Below, in pieces: positions 34,002 through 42,659 of a DNA stretch of 64,000 nt; position 1 is the first letter of the stretch; each line of letters starts with the position of its first letter. The notes beneath the pieces are model-generated. The model had not been told where the DNA came from, ran no database searches, and saw only the letters and a program-made list of their open reading frames with translations. The translations under genes and the position numbers were made by a program. The DNA lies in NCBI GenBank assembly GCA_963712815.1, contig CAVQJL010000012.1, positions 930,001 to 994,000 of the forward strand, read 5' to 3'. This stretch comes from RPQJ01 sp963712815 (GTDB taxonomy: Bacteria; Pseudomonadota; Gammaproteobacteria; Steroidobacterales; Steroidobacteraceae).

Positions 34002-34649
34002 TCAGAGCCCGCCGATCTGGCGCCCGATGTCGTCCGGCGTCAGGTAACCGTCGCCGTCGCGATCGAGCAGCGCGAATCGCGCCGCGAGCCCCGGGAATGC
34101 GACCTGCGCTTCGGCGAGGTCGAGCTTGCCGTCGCGATTCACGTCGGCGGCCCGCAGGCGCTCGATCACGCGCTGGCGCACCAGCTCGCGATCGCGCAGC
34201 TGGGCGAGCTCGGCCAGGGACACCTGACCATCGCCATTCGCGTCCACGAACTCGAAGTGCTCGTAGAGGCGCGGCGTTCCGGCTCGCGCTTCCTCGCGGC
34301 TCAGCTGGCCGTCGGCGTTCACGTCCGCGGCCCTGAACTGCGCCAGCAGCCGCGCGCGGGCCTGCTCGCGCACCTGCTCCGTCCACGCGGTGATCTCACC
34401 GCGGCTCAGCTGCCCGTTCCTGTCGGCGTCGATCGCGTCGAAATGCCGGAGCACCCAGGGTTCGCCGTTCGCCGCCGCAGCGCCGGCAGCGCCCGGGACC
34501 ACCGGTGCAACCGCCGGCACGACCGCCGTCACCGGCGCGGGCTGTGCGGTGCGCTTCTTCTTTTTCGGCCCCTTCGCATCCACATCGCCGGCGGCCAGGA
34601 GCGCCGCGCACACGGCGGCGGTCAGAATGAACCCTCTGGAAATCGCCAT
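34002..34649 (-). CDS. Exported EF-hand protein with five calcium-binding loops
   Basis: This 215-residue protein has a signal peptide (residues 1-24) and a Lys/Ala/Pro linker with KGPKKKKR. Five EF-hand loops follow in series: DADRNGQLSRGE, DVNADGQLSREE, DANGDGQVSLAE, DVNRDGKLDLAE and DRDGDGYLTPDD. All five have the 1, 3, 5, 12 acidic or Asn pattern needed for Ca2+ binding, unusual in number for a bacterial protein. ATG 34649 follows AGAGG. Bacterial exported EF-hand proteins are usually Ca2+ buffers or sensors of the periplasm; nothing links this one to a partner. Confidence 0.85.
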   Translation of the reverse strand: MAISRGFILTAAVCAALLAAGDVDAKGPKKKKRTAQPAPVTAVVPAVAPVVPGAAGAAAANGEPWVLRHFDAIDADRNGQLSRGEITAWTEQVREQARARLLAQFRAADVNADGQLSREEARAGTPRLYEHFEFVDANGDGQVSLAELAQLRDRELVRQRVIERLRAADVNRDGKLDLAEAQVAFPGLAARFALLDRDGDGYLTPDDIGRQIGGL

Positions 34650-34737
34650 GTCACTTACCTCTTGCCGGGAATTCGGCCGTTCGATCTGTTGCAACGCGTC
34701 GGAGTCCTGCGCGTTGACGCGCGCCGATTCCTTGAGT

Positions 34738-35124
34738 TCATCCGCCGCGGTCGGCGGTCACGCCCATCCAGTCGAGGACGGCCGTCGTCGGCTCGTCCAC
34801 GGGCCGGTAACGGAACGTGGACACCCACTCGCGCAATGCCTGCTGCACGCAGCCCTCGCCCGACTCGGAGGCGACCGACTCGACGCGACCGTCCGGCCGC
34901 ACGACGAATGCCGTGCGGTACACCGCACCGCTCTCCGGGTCGCAGTCCGGCGGGACCTGCAGCGTGCCCGCGTCGACCAGCTGCAGTTCCGCGGCCGGAG
35001 GCCGTGCGGGCTGAGTGGAGACACATCCGCCGAGCAGCACGCCAGCGCACAGCGCGAGCGCGCAGGCGTGCCGGGAACTGCGTTCGATCTCACCCTGTCC
35101 AGCGACATTGCCCACCCGCGTCAT
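34738..35124 (-). CDS. Small lipoprotein with a TonB C-terminal-like domain
   Basis: This 128-residue lipoprotein has the lipobox LLGGC at about residue 34, then a short domain with AVYRTAFVVRPDGRVESVASES and ALREWVSTFRYRPV. The pattern resembles the TonB C-terminal fold (VxFxVxxDGRV and a following amphipathic helix). ATG 35124 has GGAGGG seven bases upstream; an ATG at 35139 overlaps the next gene's stop (TGATG), so translation may be coupled. TonB-box binding is not evident. The function is unknown. Confidence 0.65.
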   Translation of the reverse strand: MTRVGNVAGQGEIERSSRHACALALCAGVLLGGCVSTQPARPPAAELQLVDAGTLQVPPDCDPESGAVYRTAFVVRPDGRVESVASESGEGCVQQALREWVSTFRYRPVDEPTTAVLDWMGVTADRGG

Positions 35125-35138
35125 GGCTTCGCCCTCCA

Positions 35139-35831
35139 TCACACGATCCTGGCCGTCGGGAAGGTCATGCGGAACGACTCGACCTCGAGGACCGCCAGCA
35201 CCCGGGCATCCGCAAGATTGGGAAACAGCCTCGCATCGAAGCGCCACCCGACCAGCCGGCCCGGCCGCACCCGGCCGCGCGCCTCCGGGGCGTAATAGTA
35301 CGTCCGTCCGCGAAGCCGTTGCGCGAGGGTGCGCAGTCCCGCCGGCAGCAGGCCGCCGTGGATCGGCAGCGGCGGCGCCAGCCGTGCCGCAGCGAAGCGC
35401 AGTTCGCACAGTTCCCGTCCCTCGCTCGTCACCCGCACGCGCTCTTCGCGACGCGCGCCGGCCGGGCGCTCGACCTCGAAGTCGGCACGGTCCTTCGGAA
35501 TGCCCCAGTTGTTGCGGCCGTTGACGACGCTTTCCCAGGTCGACACTAGGATGCGCCCGATGGTGTGGTGGCGCCGCCCGTCCTCGAAGGGGAAGGACCC
35601 GGGAATGAACAGCAGCTCACGGTAGGGCCCGCAGCCCGACTCCGCGTAGTCCACGTACATGAGGAACGATGCGAGCCCGCGGCCGCGGCCGGCCAGCTCC
35701 GGGGGCAGGAAGGCGTCGCGCGCTGGCGACCTCGGTGGCAGCTTGAGCGCGACGATCCAGCCCGAGCCCCGGAGGTCCCAGGGGGCGGGGCTGAGCGGAA
35801 CGTCGGGCAGGCTCGAGTCGGGCTGCAGCAT
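35139..35831 (-). CDS. Acetoacetate-decarboxylase-fold protein
   Basis: The 230-residue protein matches the ADC superfamily. Features are GSGWIVALKLPP, YVDYAESGCGPYRELLFIPG, the segment NGRNNWGIPKDRADFEVE where ADC-type proteins carry their conserved G-P-K region, and a C-terminal FRMTFPTARI strand. True acetoacetate decarboxylases use a Schiff-base Lys; which Lys does so here cannot be fixed by eye. It lies between a lysoplasmalogenase and a lipoprotein, all on one strand with gaps of 6 and 14 bases, so probably one operon. Substrates may be unrelated to acetoacetate. Confidence 0.75.
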   Translation of the reverse strand: MLQPDSSLPDVPLSPAPWDLRGSGWIVALKLPPRSPARDAFLPPELAGRGRGLASFLMYVDYAESGCGPYRELLFIPGSFPFEDGRRHHTIGRILVSTWESVVNGRNNWGIPKDRADFEVERPAGARREERVRVTSEGRELCELRFAAARLAPPLPIHGGLLPAGLRTLAQRLRGRTYYYAPEARGRVRPGRLVGWRFDARLFPNLADARVLAVLEVESFRMTFPTARIV

Positions 35832-35837
35832 GGTCGC

Positions 35838-36542
35838 TTACACCAGCGCCGGTGTCGTGGCGATCAGGAGCTGCGCCGCGTAGTAGAGCGGCAGCCCCCA
35901 GGCGCGGTTCAGGAATTCATGTCGCACGAAACGGTCGCGCGCCACGGAAATGTCGGACGCGGTGAACGCGAGCGCCCCGACGGCCACCGCCCAGGGCCCG
36001 CCCGCCGCGCTCACGCCGCAGGCCAGCGCGGACATGACGCCGATCACCAGCATGTAGATCCGCACCGGCCCGACCATGTCCGCAGGCAGCGCGGGCCCGA
36101 GCCAGCGCAGCACGGCCAGCAGCAGGATCGCGAGCAGCACGGCGCCGACCGCAAGGCCGAGCGGATCGAGCGGTCGGGTCAGGAAGGCAGCCGAATACGC
36201 GAGGTGCCCGGCGAGGAACGCGAACACGCCGGCGCGGAACACGGCGGGTCGCTCGAGCGGGATGAGCAGCACGTCCCCGAGCAGGCACAACACGAGGCCG
36301 AGCAGCACGAGTTGCCCATAGCCCGTCTCGAGCGCGCCCATGGCGATCGCGACCCAGAGGAAGGCGAGCGAGGCAACCGGCTTGGCGAGCCACAGGCCCG
36401 TGCGCGAGCCCCGGCGCTCGGCCCACAGCAGGCCCGCGACCGCGGCCGCGCAGAGCAGGTACGGACCCCAGTTGCCCACGCCTCGACCCGATCCGTCACC
36501 GCCGCAATCCGGCGCGAGGAAGCATGACGCAGCGTCGTCCAT
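35838..36542 (-). CDS. YhhN/TMEM86-family lysoplasmalogenase-like membrane protein
   Basis: This 234-residue protein has about eight spans. Its motifs LGDVLLIPLER, FLAGHLAYSAAF, RIYMLVIGVMSAL, FTASDISVARDRF and GLPLYYAAQLLIA are the conserved blocks of the YhhN family, whose eukaryotic members hydrolyse lysoplasmalogens. The start ATG 36542 is inferred from the first hydrophobic span. Its 5' end overlaps by 19 bases the longest start of the divergent FAD oxidoreductase, so one of those starts is probably shorter. Confidence 0.85.
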   Translation of the reverse strand: MDDAASCFLAPDCGGDGSGRGVGNWGPYLLCAAAVAGLLWAERRGSRTGLWLAKPVASLAFLWVAIAMGALETGYGQLVLLGLVLCLLGDVLLIPLERPAVFRAGVFAFLAGHLAYSAAFLTRPLDPLGLAVGAVLLAILLLAVLRWLGPALPADMVGPVRIYMLVIGVMSALACGVSAAGGPWAVAVGALAFTASDISVARDRFVRHEFLNRAWGLPLYYAAQLLIATTPALV

Positions 36543-37867
36543 TGCGCCATGTGCGGGTTCCTTGCGCGCGCGTCGCCGGCTTACAGTCGGCCGCATGTCC
36601 GCAGGCCCGATCCTATTACGCCGCGACCGCGCACGAGGCGCCCGCACACCCGGCGCTCGCGGGCGATGCGAGCTGCGACGTGTGCGTGGTGGGCGCGGGC
36701 CTCACGGGTTGCGCGGCGGCGCTCGAGCTCGCGGAGCGTGGCTATCGCGTCGTCGTGCTGGAGGCCGAGCAGGTCGGCTGGGGCGCTTCGGGTCGCAGCG
36801 GCGGCCAGGCGATCGTCGGCTACGGCACGAGCCAGGCCAGCCTCGCTGCGCAGGTCGGCATCGAATCGGCGCGCCGCATGTGGGACGTCTCGGTCGAAGC
36901 CCTCGACTGGGTGCGCGACCGGGTCGCGCGCCACGGCATCGACTGCGACCTCAACTGGGGCCACCTGCACGTAGCCACCCGGCCGCGCCAGCGCGGCGAG
37001 CTGCTGGACCTTCAACGCGAACTGGCGGACGTGTACGGATACCACTCGCCGCGATTCATGGAGCGCAGCGACGTCGAGTCGCTGCTCGCGACGACGCGCT
37101 ACTGCGCCGGGCTGTACGACCCGAGGAGCGGCCACCTGCACCCGCTCAACTACACGCTGGGCCTGGCACGCGCCGCCGTCGCCGCCGGGGTCGTCATCCA
37201 CGAGGGATCGCCGGTCGCGCGCATCGTGCAAGGCGATCCGCTGCGGCTCGTCACGCCCCGCGGCACCGTCACGGCCCGCCATGCAGTGCTGTCGCGCGGT
37301 GGCTATCTCGCCGGCTTGCGCACGCCCGCCGACTGGCGCGTGATGCCGGTGGGCACGTACGTCGTGGCGACCGAGCCGCTGGGTGCAGAGCGCATCACGG
37401 CGCTGATCCGCGAGAACGTCGCGGTGGCCGACGTGAACTTCGTCCTCGACTACTTCCGCCGCTCGGCCGACCACCGCCTGCTGTTCGGCGGGCGGGTCAG
37501 TTACTCGGGCATCGACGCGCGCGACACCGGGCGCGCGACCGGCGCGCGCATGCGTCGGGTCTTCCCGCAGCTCGCGGGCGTGCGGCTCGACTACGTCTGG
37601 GGCGGCTACGTCGACATCAGCATGAACCGGGCGCCGGACTTCGGCCGCATCGGCGGCAACCTCTACTACCTGCAGGGGTTCTCCGGTCACGGTGTCGCGC
37701 TGTCGGGGATGGCCGGGCGGCTCGCGGCCGAAGCGATCGCGGGCCAGGCAGGGCGATTCGACCTCTACCGGCGGCTGCACCACCGCCCGTTCCCCGGCGG
37801 GCGACTGCTGCGCACGCCGGCGCTGGTGCTCGGGATGCTGTGGTACCGGCTGCGCGACCTGCTCTGA
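36524..37867 (+). CDS. FAD-dependent D-amino-acid-oxidase-type oxidoreductase (PuuB/OrdL-like)
   Basis: This 447-residue DAO-family flavoprotein has the FAD motif VVGAGLTGCAAALELAERG near residue 55 and EAEQVGWGASGRSGGQ, the GASGRNGG-type glycine-rich element. It also has YDPRSGHLHPLNYTLGLARAA and the C-terminal second-strand motif YYLQGFSGHGVALSGMAG. It resembles gamma-glutamylputrescine oxidases. Such enzymes deaminate secondary or primary amines and make H2O2. The N-terminus is uncertain: ATG 36524 overlaps the divergent gene, and GTG 36551 is an alternative; homology begins near SYYAATAH. Confidence 0.85.
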   Translation: MTQRRPLRHVRVPCARVAGLQSAACPQARSYYAATAHEAPAHPALAGDASCDVCVVGAGLTGCAAALELAERGYRVVVLEAEQVGWGASGRSGGQAIVGYGTSQASLAAQVGIESARRMWDVSVEALDWVRDRVARHGIDCDLNWGHLHVATRPRQRGELLDLQRELADVYGYHSPRFMERSDVESLLATTRYCAGLYDPRSGHLHPLNYTLGLARAAVAAGVVIHEGSPVARIVQGDPLRLVTPRGTVTARHAVLSRGGYLAGLRTPADWRVMPVGTYVVATEPLGAERITALIRENVAVADVNFVLDYFRRSADHRLLFGGRVSYSGIDARDTGRATGARMRRVFPQLAGVRLDYVWGGYVDISMNRAPDFGRIGGNLYYLQGFSGHGVALSGMAGRLAAEAIAGQAGRFDLYRRLHHRPFPGGRLLRTPALVLGMLWYRLRDLL

Positions 37868-37915
37868 GCAGCCGGCATTCCGGCCCGGCGCGAAATCCTC
37901 TAGAGTCCCGGACGC

Positions 37916-37993
37916 TCAGCCCCGCCGTTTCGTGCGCAGGTACAGCACGTAGGCGATCAGCACCACGATGAGCAGCAGCAGGATCTTGGTCAT
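37916..37993 (-). CDS. Small single-span membrane protein, 25 residues
   Basis: ATG 37993 begins a 25-residue protein made of a Leu/Ile/Val-rich span (ILLLLIVVLIAYVLYL) and a basic tail (RTKRRG), the classical topology of a bacterial small membrane protein. GAGG stands 11 bases upstream, slightly far. It overlaps the upstream region of the patatin gene on the other strand. Length and topology make it plausible, but it could be missed or spurious in other genomes. Confidence 0.5.
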   Translation of the reverse strand: MTKILLLLIVVLIAYVLYLRTKRRG

Positions 37994-38033
37994 GATCGGG
38001 ATTACCTCGTCGCTCGGCGGGATCATACCCGCG

Positions 38034-39116
38034 GTGAGCATCGACTCGCTGGTGTCGTTCCGGGCCGGTCCGGGCGCCCTCGCGCACGTGCGCGATCGAC
38101 GGACTCGCACCGGCCGACATCGCCTGCATCCCGGCCGCGGCCGGCGGCCCGAAGGGGCTCGCGCTGCTGCCGCTGGACCGGCTGCTCCACCGCGAGTGGC
38201 TGCAGCCGCACGCGATGGAAATCGAGTTGATGGGCGCCTCGATCGGCGCCTGGCGCATGGCCGCGCTGGCGCAGCCCGACGCCGGCGCGGCGCTCGACCG
38301 GCTCCAGCACGCCTACGTACGCGACCAGGACTACCCGTCGAAAAGCCGTCGCCCGACGAAGTCGCCGCGACCTGCCGGCGCATCGCCCGCGCGGTGCTGG
38401 GCGGCCGGCCCCTCGAGGTCCGTGAGGGCGTGGCGCTCACCGTGGTCACCGCGCACGCGCGCGGTCCGCTGCACGGGACGGAGTCGAAGCTCGCCTTCGC
38501 GCGGGCGACGCTGAGCAACGCCATCGCGCGTGAGCGACTCGCCCCGTACCTCGAGCGCGTGCTGTTCGAGGCCGGCCGACCGGGGTTCCTGCACCAGCCC
38601 TTCGACGCGTTCGGGCTGGTGCGGGTGGCGATGGATGCGGGCAACGCCGAGGACGCGCTGCTCGCCTCGGGCACCATTCCGCTCGTGTGCTCGCCGGTGC
38701 GCGACATCGCCGGCGCGCCGCCCGGCAACTACTGGGACGGCGCGCTGGTGGACTACCACCTGCTGCTGCCCTACCCCGAGCTCACCCGCGCCGGCGGGCG
38801 CCGCCGCCTCGTGTTCTACCCGCACTTCAACGACTACGTGACGCCCGGCTGGCTCGACAAGCACCTGCCCTGGCGCAAGGCGCCGCGCGGCCACCCCTGG
38901 CTCGAGGACATGCTGCTCGTGGCGCCCTCGCCCGCCTTCCTCGCCGGCCTGCCGGACGGCAAGCTGCCCGAACGGCAGGACTTCTACCGCTACGGTCCGG
39001 ACCACGCCGCGCGCATCCGCGCCTGGGAACGGGCCATCGGCGAGTGCGAGCGCTTCGCCGAGGCCGTGCTGCGCTGGCTGGAGCGGCCCGATCCCTCCCT
39101 GCTCCGGCCGATCTGA
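38034..39116 (+). pseudogene. Patatin-like phospholipase with two compensating frameshifts
   Basis: A single patatin-type hydrolase of about 360 residues can be read only by changing frame twice. The segment before about 38093 reads VSFRAGPGALAHVRD. Then, in another frame, come DGLAPADIACIPAAAGGPKG (oxyanion-like AAGGPKG), MEIELMGASIGAWRMAAL (GASIG, the nucleophile elbow GxSxG) and AYVRDQDYP. After about 38340 the first frame resumes with EKPSPDEVAATCRRIARAV and runs to 39116, with YWDGALVDYHLLLPYP, the region of the catalytic Asp. An extra base near 38093 and a lost base near 38340 explain this. All catalytic parts survive, so assembly errors are likely. Confidence 0.72.
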
Positions 39117-39133
39117 ACGGCTATCATTTCCCG

Positions 39134-39709
39134 ATGTCGAGACCCGGTCCACGCTGCGTCGAACTGCTACGCCACGCCGGCTCGCCGCCGTCCGGCGTGG
39201 TGCGTCGCATCGACGTCGAGATCTCGACGACGCGCGAAGGCGCGCTGCGCCTGCGTTACTTCGTGGACGGCGACGTGCGCCGGATCGTGGTGCCGCCGCC
39301 GGCCCCGGCAAAGGCGGCCGACGGCCTGTGGCGCCAGACCTGCTTCGAGGCGTTCATCGCCGGGCAGGCCTCGACGGCGTATTTCGAGTTCAACTTCTCG
39401 CCGTCCTCGCAGTGGGCGGTGTACGGGTTCACCAGCTATCGCGAGGGCATGGCGCCGCTCGAGCACGTCCTGCCGCCGCAGGTGACCGCGAGCATCACCG
39501 ACGACCGCATCGCGCTCGAAGCCGTCGTGCATCGCGAGACCCTGCTCGGGCTGCCGGGCGCCGCGAGCCTGCGACTCGGGCTGGCGGCCGTGATCGAGCG
39601 CTCCGACGGCGGTCTGTCGCACTGGGCGCTGGCCCACCCCTCGGAGCGACCGGACTTCCATGACCCGGAGGGCTTCGTGCTCACTATCAACCGCGCCCCG
39701 CCATGGTGA
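39134..39709 (+). CDS. DOMON-like domain protein
   Basis: The 191-residue protein has the beta-sandwich pattern of DOMON-like/CBM9-like domains. Typical blocks are LRYFVDGDVRRIVVPPP, DGLWRQTCFEAFIAG, YFEFNFSPSSQWAVYGFTSYREGM and LRLGLAAVIERSDGGLSHWALAHP. ATG 39134 is the natural start. It overlaps the NamZ-type gene by seven bases. The same pair is common in proteobacteria, so a joint role is likely, perhaps in handling cell-wall sugars, but this protein's own function is not established. Confidence 0.8.
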   Translation: MSRPGPRCVELLRHAGSPPSGVVRRIDVEISTTREGALRLRYFVDGDVRRIVVPPPAPAKAADGLWRQTCFEAFIAGQASTAYFEFNFSPSSQWAVYGFTSYREGMAPLEHVLPPQVTASITDDRIALEAVVHRETLLGLPGAASLRLGLAAVIERSDGGLSHWALAHPSERPDFHDPEGFVLTINRAPPW

Positions 39710-40911
39710 GCTTCGGCCTCGACCGGCTGATCGCCGAGCCCGGGCTGCGGCGGCCGCTCGCCGGCAGGCGCGTGGCGCTGCTCGCCCATCCGGCCTCCGT
39801 CACCACGGACCTCACGCATGCGCTCGACGCGCTCGCGACACTGGGCGACCTGAAGCTGACGGCCGCCTTCGGCCCGCAGCACGGCCTGCGCGGCGACAAG
39901 CAGGACAACATGATCGAGTCGCCGGACTTCCTCGATCCGGCGCACGGCATTCCGGTCTTCAGTCTGTACGGCGAAGTGCGGCGGCCGACGCCGGCGATGC
40001 TCGACTCCTTCGACGTGCTGCTGGTGGACCTGCAGGACCTCGGCTGCCGCATCTACACCTTCATCACCACGCTGCGCTACGTGCTCGAGGCCGCGGCAAC
40101 CCGGGGCAAGTCGGTCTGGGTGCTCGACCGACCGAACCCCGTCGGCCGCCCGGTCGAGGGCCTCACGCTGCGCGCGGGCTGGGAGAGCTTCGTGGGCGCG
40201 GGCCCGATGCCCATGCGCCACGGCCTCACGCTCGGCGAACTCGGTCACTGGTTCGTGCGGCACCTGAAGCTCGACGTGGACTACCGCGTTATCGGGATGC
40301 AGGGGTGGGAGCCTGATCGCGCGCCCGGCTACGGATGGCCGCTGGGCGAACGCACCTGGGTGAACCCGAGCCCCAACGCACCGAACCTGTGGATGGCGCG
40401 CTGCTACCCGGGCACCGTGATGCTCGAGGGCACGACGCTCACCGAGGGCCGCGGCACGACGCGCCCGCTCGAGCTCTTCGGTGCGCCGCATCTCGATGTC
40501 GGAGCGCTCGTAGCCGAGATGCGGCGGTTCGCACCCGACTGGCTGCGCGGCTGCGCGCTGCGTCCGTGCTGGTTCGAGCCCACCTTCCACAAGCACGCGG
40601 GGAAGCTGTGCGCCGGTTTGCAGGTGCACGTGGAGGACGCCGCCTACGACCACGAGGCGTTCCGTCCGTGGCGCGTGCAGGCGCTCGCCTTCAAGGCGCT
40701 GCATCGGCTGCTCCCGGACTACGACCTGTGGCGCGACTTCCCCTACGAGTACGAGCACGGCCGGCTCGCGATCGACCTCATCAACGGCAGCGACCTGCTG
40801 CGACGCTGGGTGGACGATGCGGCCGCGACGGCCGACGACCTCGACGCACTCGCCGCACCCGACGAGCGGGCGTGGCGCGAGCAGCGAGAGGAGTTCCTGC
40901 GCTACCGTTGA
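39703..40911 (+). CDS. namZ: Exo-beta-N-acetylmuramidase NamZ-type (DUF1343)
   Basis: The 402-residue DUF1343/GH171 protein shows GRRVALLAHPASV, AAFGPQHGLRGDKQD, IPVFSLYGEVRRPTPAML, VLLVDLQDLGCRIYTFITT, VWVLDRPNPVGRPVEG and VMLEGTTLTEGRGTTRPLELFGAP. NamZ enzymes release MurNAc from the non-reducing end of peptidoglycan fragments. No signal peptide is obvious, so it may act on recycled muropeptides in the cytosol, or be exported by another route. It is coupled to the DOMON-like gene. Confidence 0.88.
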   Translation: MVSFGLDRLIAEPGLRRPLAGRRVALLAHPASVTTDLTHALDALATLGDLKLTAAFGPQHGLRGDKQDNMIESPDFLDPAHGIPVFSLYGEVRRPTPAMLDSFDVLLVDLQDLGCRIYTFITTLRYVLEAAATRGKSVWVLDRPNPVGRPVEGLTLRAGWESFVGAGPMPMRHGLTLGELGHWFVRHLKLDVDYRVIGMQGWEPDRAPGYGWPLGERTWVNPSPNAPNLWMARCYPGTVMLEGTTLTEGRGTTRPLELFGAPHLDVGALVAEMRRFAPDWLRGCALRPCWFEPTFHKHAGKLCAGLQVHVEDAAYDHEAFRPWRVQALAFKALHRLLPDYDLWRDFPYEYEHGRLAIDLINGSDLLRRWVDDAAATADDLDALAAPDERAWREQREEFLRYR

Positions 40912-41132
40912 GCGCGGCGCCGTACGTCCGCTCTAGAGATCGCGCATGTGTCGGATCGACCGATGTCGGACATCATGCCGCCGCGCGGCAAAGCAGTTGC
41001 CGACGATCCGAAGCGGGCGTTTCACGGCCGCTGCAGCCGGCACGGGACGTACTGACATTTCGGCCCCGCGCGTTCACAGTCTCACACGTGCCACCTGGTT
41101 TCATCTCGTGCAATATGCTTCAGTGAGATAAC

Positions 41133-42566
41133 GTGTCGAAAAAGCGATGGTGGAAAAGGCTGCTCATTGGCGCCGGCTTGGTGCTGGGGCCTCTGGCGGT
41201 GCTGATTGGCGTCTTCGTCGCGCGCTTTGTTCCATTCCCGCCGGATGCGGACTATCCGCCGCCTGCCGATCGGATCGAGGCGTTCCGCCAGGATCTCGAC
41301 TTCCTGCGACGCTATCCTGAGTACGACTGGTCGTTCTCAGACAGCGAAGAGGCGGCGTTCCAGGCCACGATCACGGAACTCGAGTCGAGGCTCGACTCTC
41401 TCACACAGGCAGAGTTCGAATTGGGTGTCGCCAGGGCCGTGGCCCACGCGAACAACGCTCATACCAACGTCTCGCCGATTTCGCGACGCGCTCGCGTCAA
41501 TGCACTGCCGTTGCGATTGGCCTGGTTCGACGACGGTCTGTACGTCGTGCTTGCCGACGCGGCGTACGCTGATCTGCTTGGTGCCAGAGTCGTCGGCATC
41601 GAGGGACGGACTCCCGACGAGATCGCAGTGATCTTCCGGCCGACCTTTGGCGGCCATGCCGGCCGTTCGCGCTGGATCAGCAGCCTGAACATGGAATCGC
41701 CGGATCTTCTGCATGCTGCCGGCGTCACCGCAGACCCGGAGCGTGTCGAGATGCAATTCGATCTAGCCGATGGCCAGCGGACCTCACGCACGATTGCCAG
41801 CATACCGGCATTCACCGACGTAGCGCTGCGGCGTTACGGTGGAGATCTGCTTGAGTATGTCGTTCCGGAACCGGTCGCCAGCGATTGGCACCACGTGATG
41901 CAGGGACAGACGCCTCCGCTGTACCTGTCTCAGCCCGATGCACCGTTCTTCGCCGAGTGGATCGAGACCCGCGCGGGGCCGGGGTTCTACATGCGACTGG
42001 AGATGACGATGGACGTGGGCGGACACATCCTGTCGGATTTTCACGCCCGAGCGCTGGACGCCTTGGAGAGTCGCGACGCGCGGTTCGTTGTCGTCGACCT
42101 GCGCCACAACGGTGGGGGCACCGTCGACGCGGGATTTGCCACGGCCGTCACAAGGAAACTGGCCGCCGACGACAAGGTGTTTATCGTGACGTCGCCGCAG
42201 ACTTTTTCTGGCGGCATCACGGAAGCTGCCTACTTCAAACACTACGGCGGCGATCGTGCCCTCGTGCTCGGCGAGCCGGTGGGGGATGATCTCGTGTTCT
42301 GGGGCAATGCCGGCACACCGATGACACTGCCCAATTCACAGATATCGGTGCAGATCTGGGTTGCGAAAGAGGACTGGGAGAACGGGTGCGACGACTGGTG
42401 GCTGTGCTTCTGGCCAACGATGCTCACCGACGTCGGCGTCGGCACCTTGGAGCCAGACGTCCGCGTGCCGATGACCTTCGCTGATTACCGCGCCGGACGG
42501 GACCCTGTCATCGAGCGCTTGATCGCCATCGTAGAGGCGGACGGACGGGCCTTGGCCGAGGAGTGA
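41133..42566 (+). CDS. S41-type protease-like protein, membrane-anchored
   Basis: This 477-residue protein has one N-terminal transmembrane segment (residues 11-29) and a large exported domain. The S41 fold is suggested by VDLRHNGGGTVDAGFA, the counterpart of the VDLRxNxGG motif. FIVTSPQTFSGGITEAAYF is also present, where the Ser of TFSGG is the likely nucleophile. There is no PDZ domain visible. The start is GTG 41133 (MSKKRWWKR). Base composition is visibly less GC-rich than the neighbours, and the 5' spacer of 221 bases is likewise different, so acquisition by transfer is possible. Substrates are unknown. Confidence 0.72.
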   Translation: MSKKRWWKRLLIGAGLVLGPLAVLIGVFVARFVPFPPDADYPPPADRIEAFRQDLDFLRRYPEYDWSFSDSEEAAFQATITELESRLDSLTQAEFELGVARAVAHANNAHTNVSPISRRARVNALPLRLAWFDDGLYVVLADAAYADLLGARVVGIEGRTPDEIAVIFRPTFGGHAGRSRWISSLNMESPDLLHAAGVTADPERVEMQFDLADGQRTSRTIASIPAFTDVALRRYGGDLLEYVVPEPVASDWHHVMQGQTPPLYLSQPDAPFFAEWIETRAGPGFYMRLEMTMDVGGHILSDFHARALDALESRDARFVVVDLRHNGGGTVDAGFATAVTRKLAADDKVFIVTSPQTFSGGITEAAYFKHYGGDRALVLGEPVGDDLVFWGNAGTPMTLPNSQISVQIWVAKEDWENGCDDWWLCFWPTMLTDVGVGTLEPDVRVPMTFADYRAGRDPVIERLIAIVEADGRALAEE

Positions 42567-42659
42567 GCAATCGCGTCAGTGCTTTTACCCCACGCACGGC
42601 CTCGCGGCGATCATGTCCGGCTAACCGCCACGCCATCGCGTGCTTCCGTCGCTTGGATA

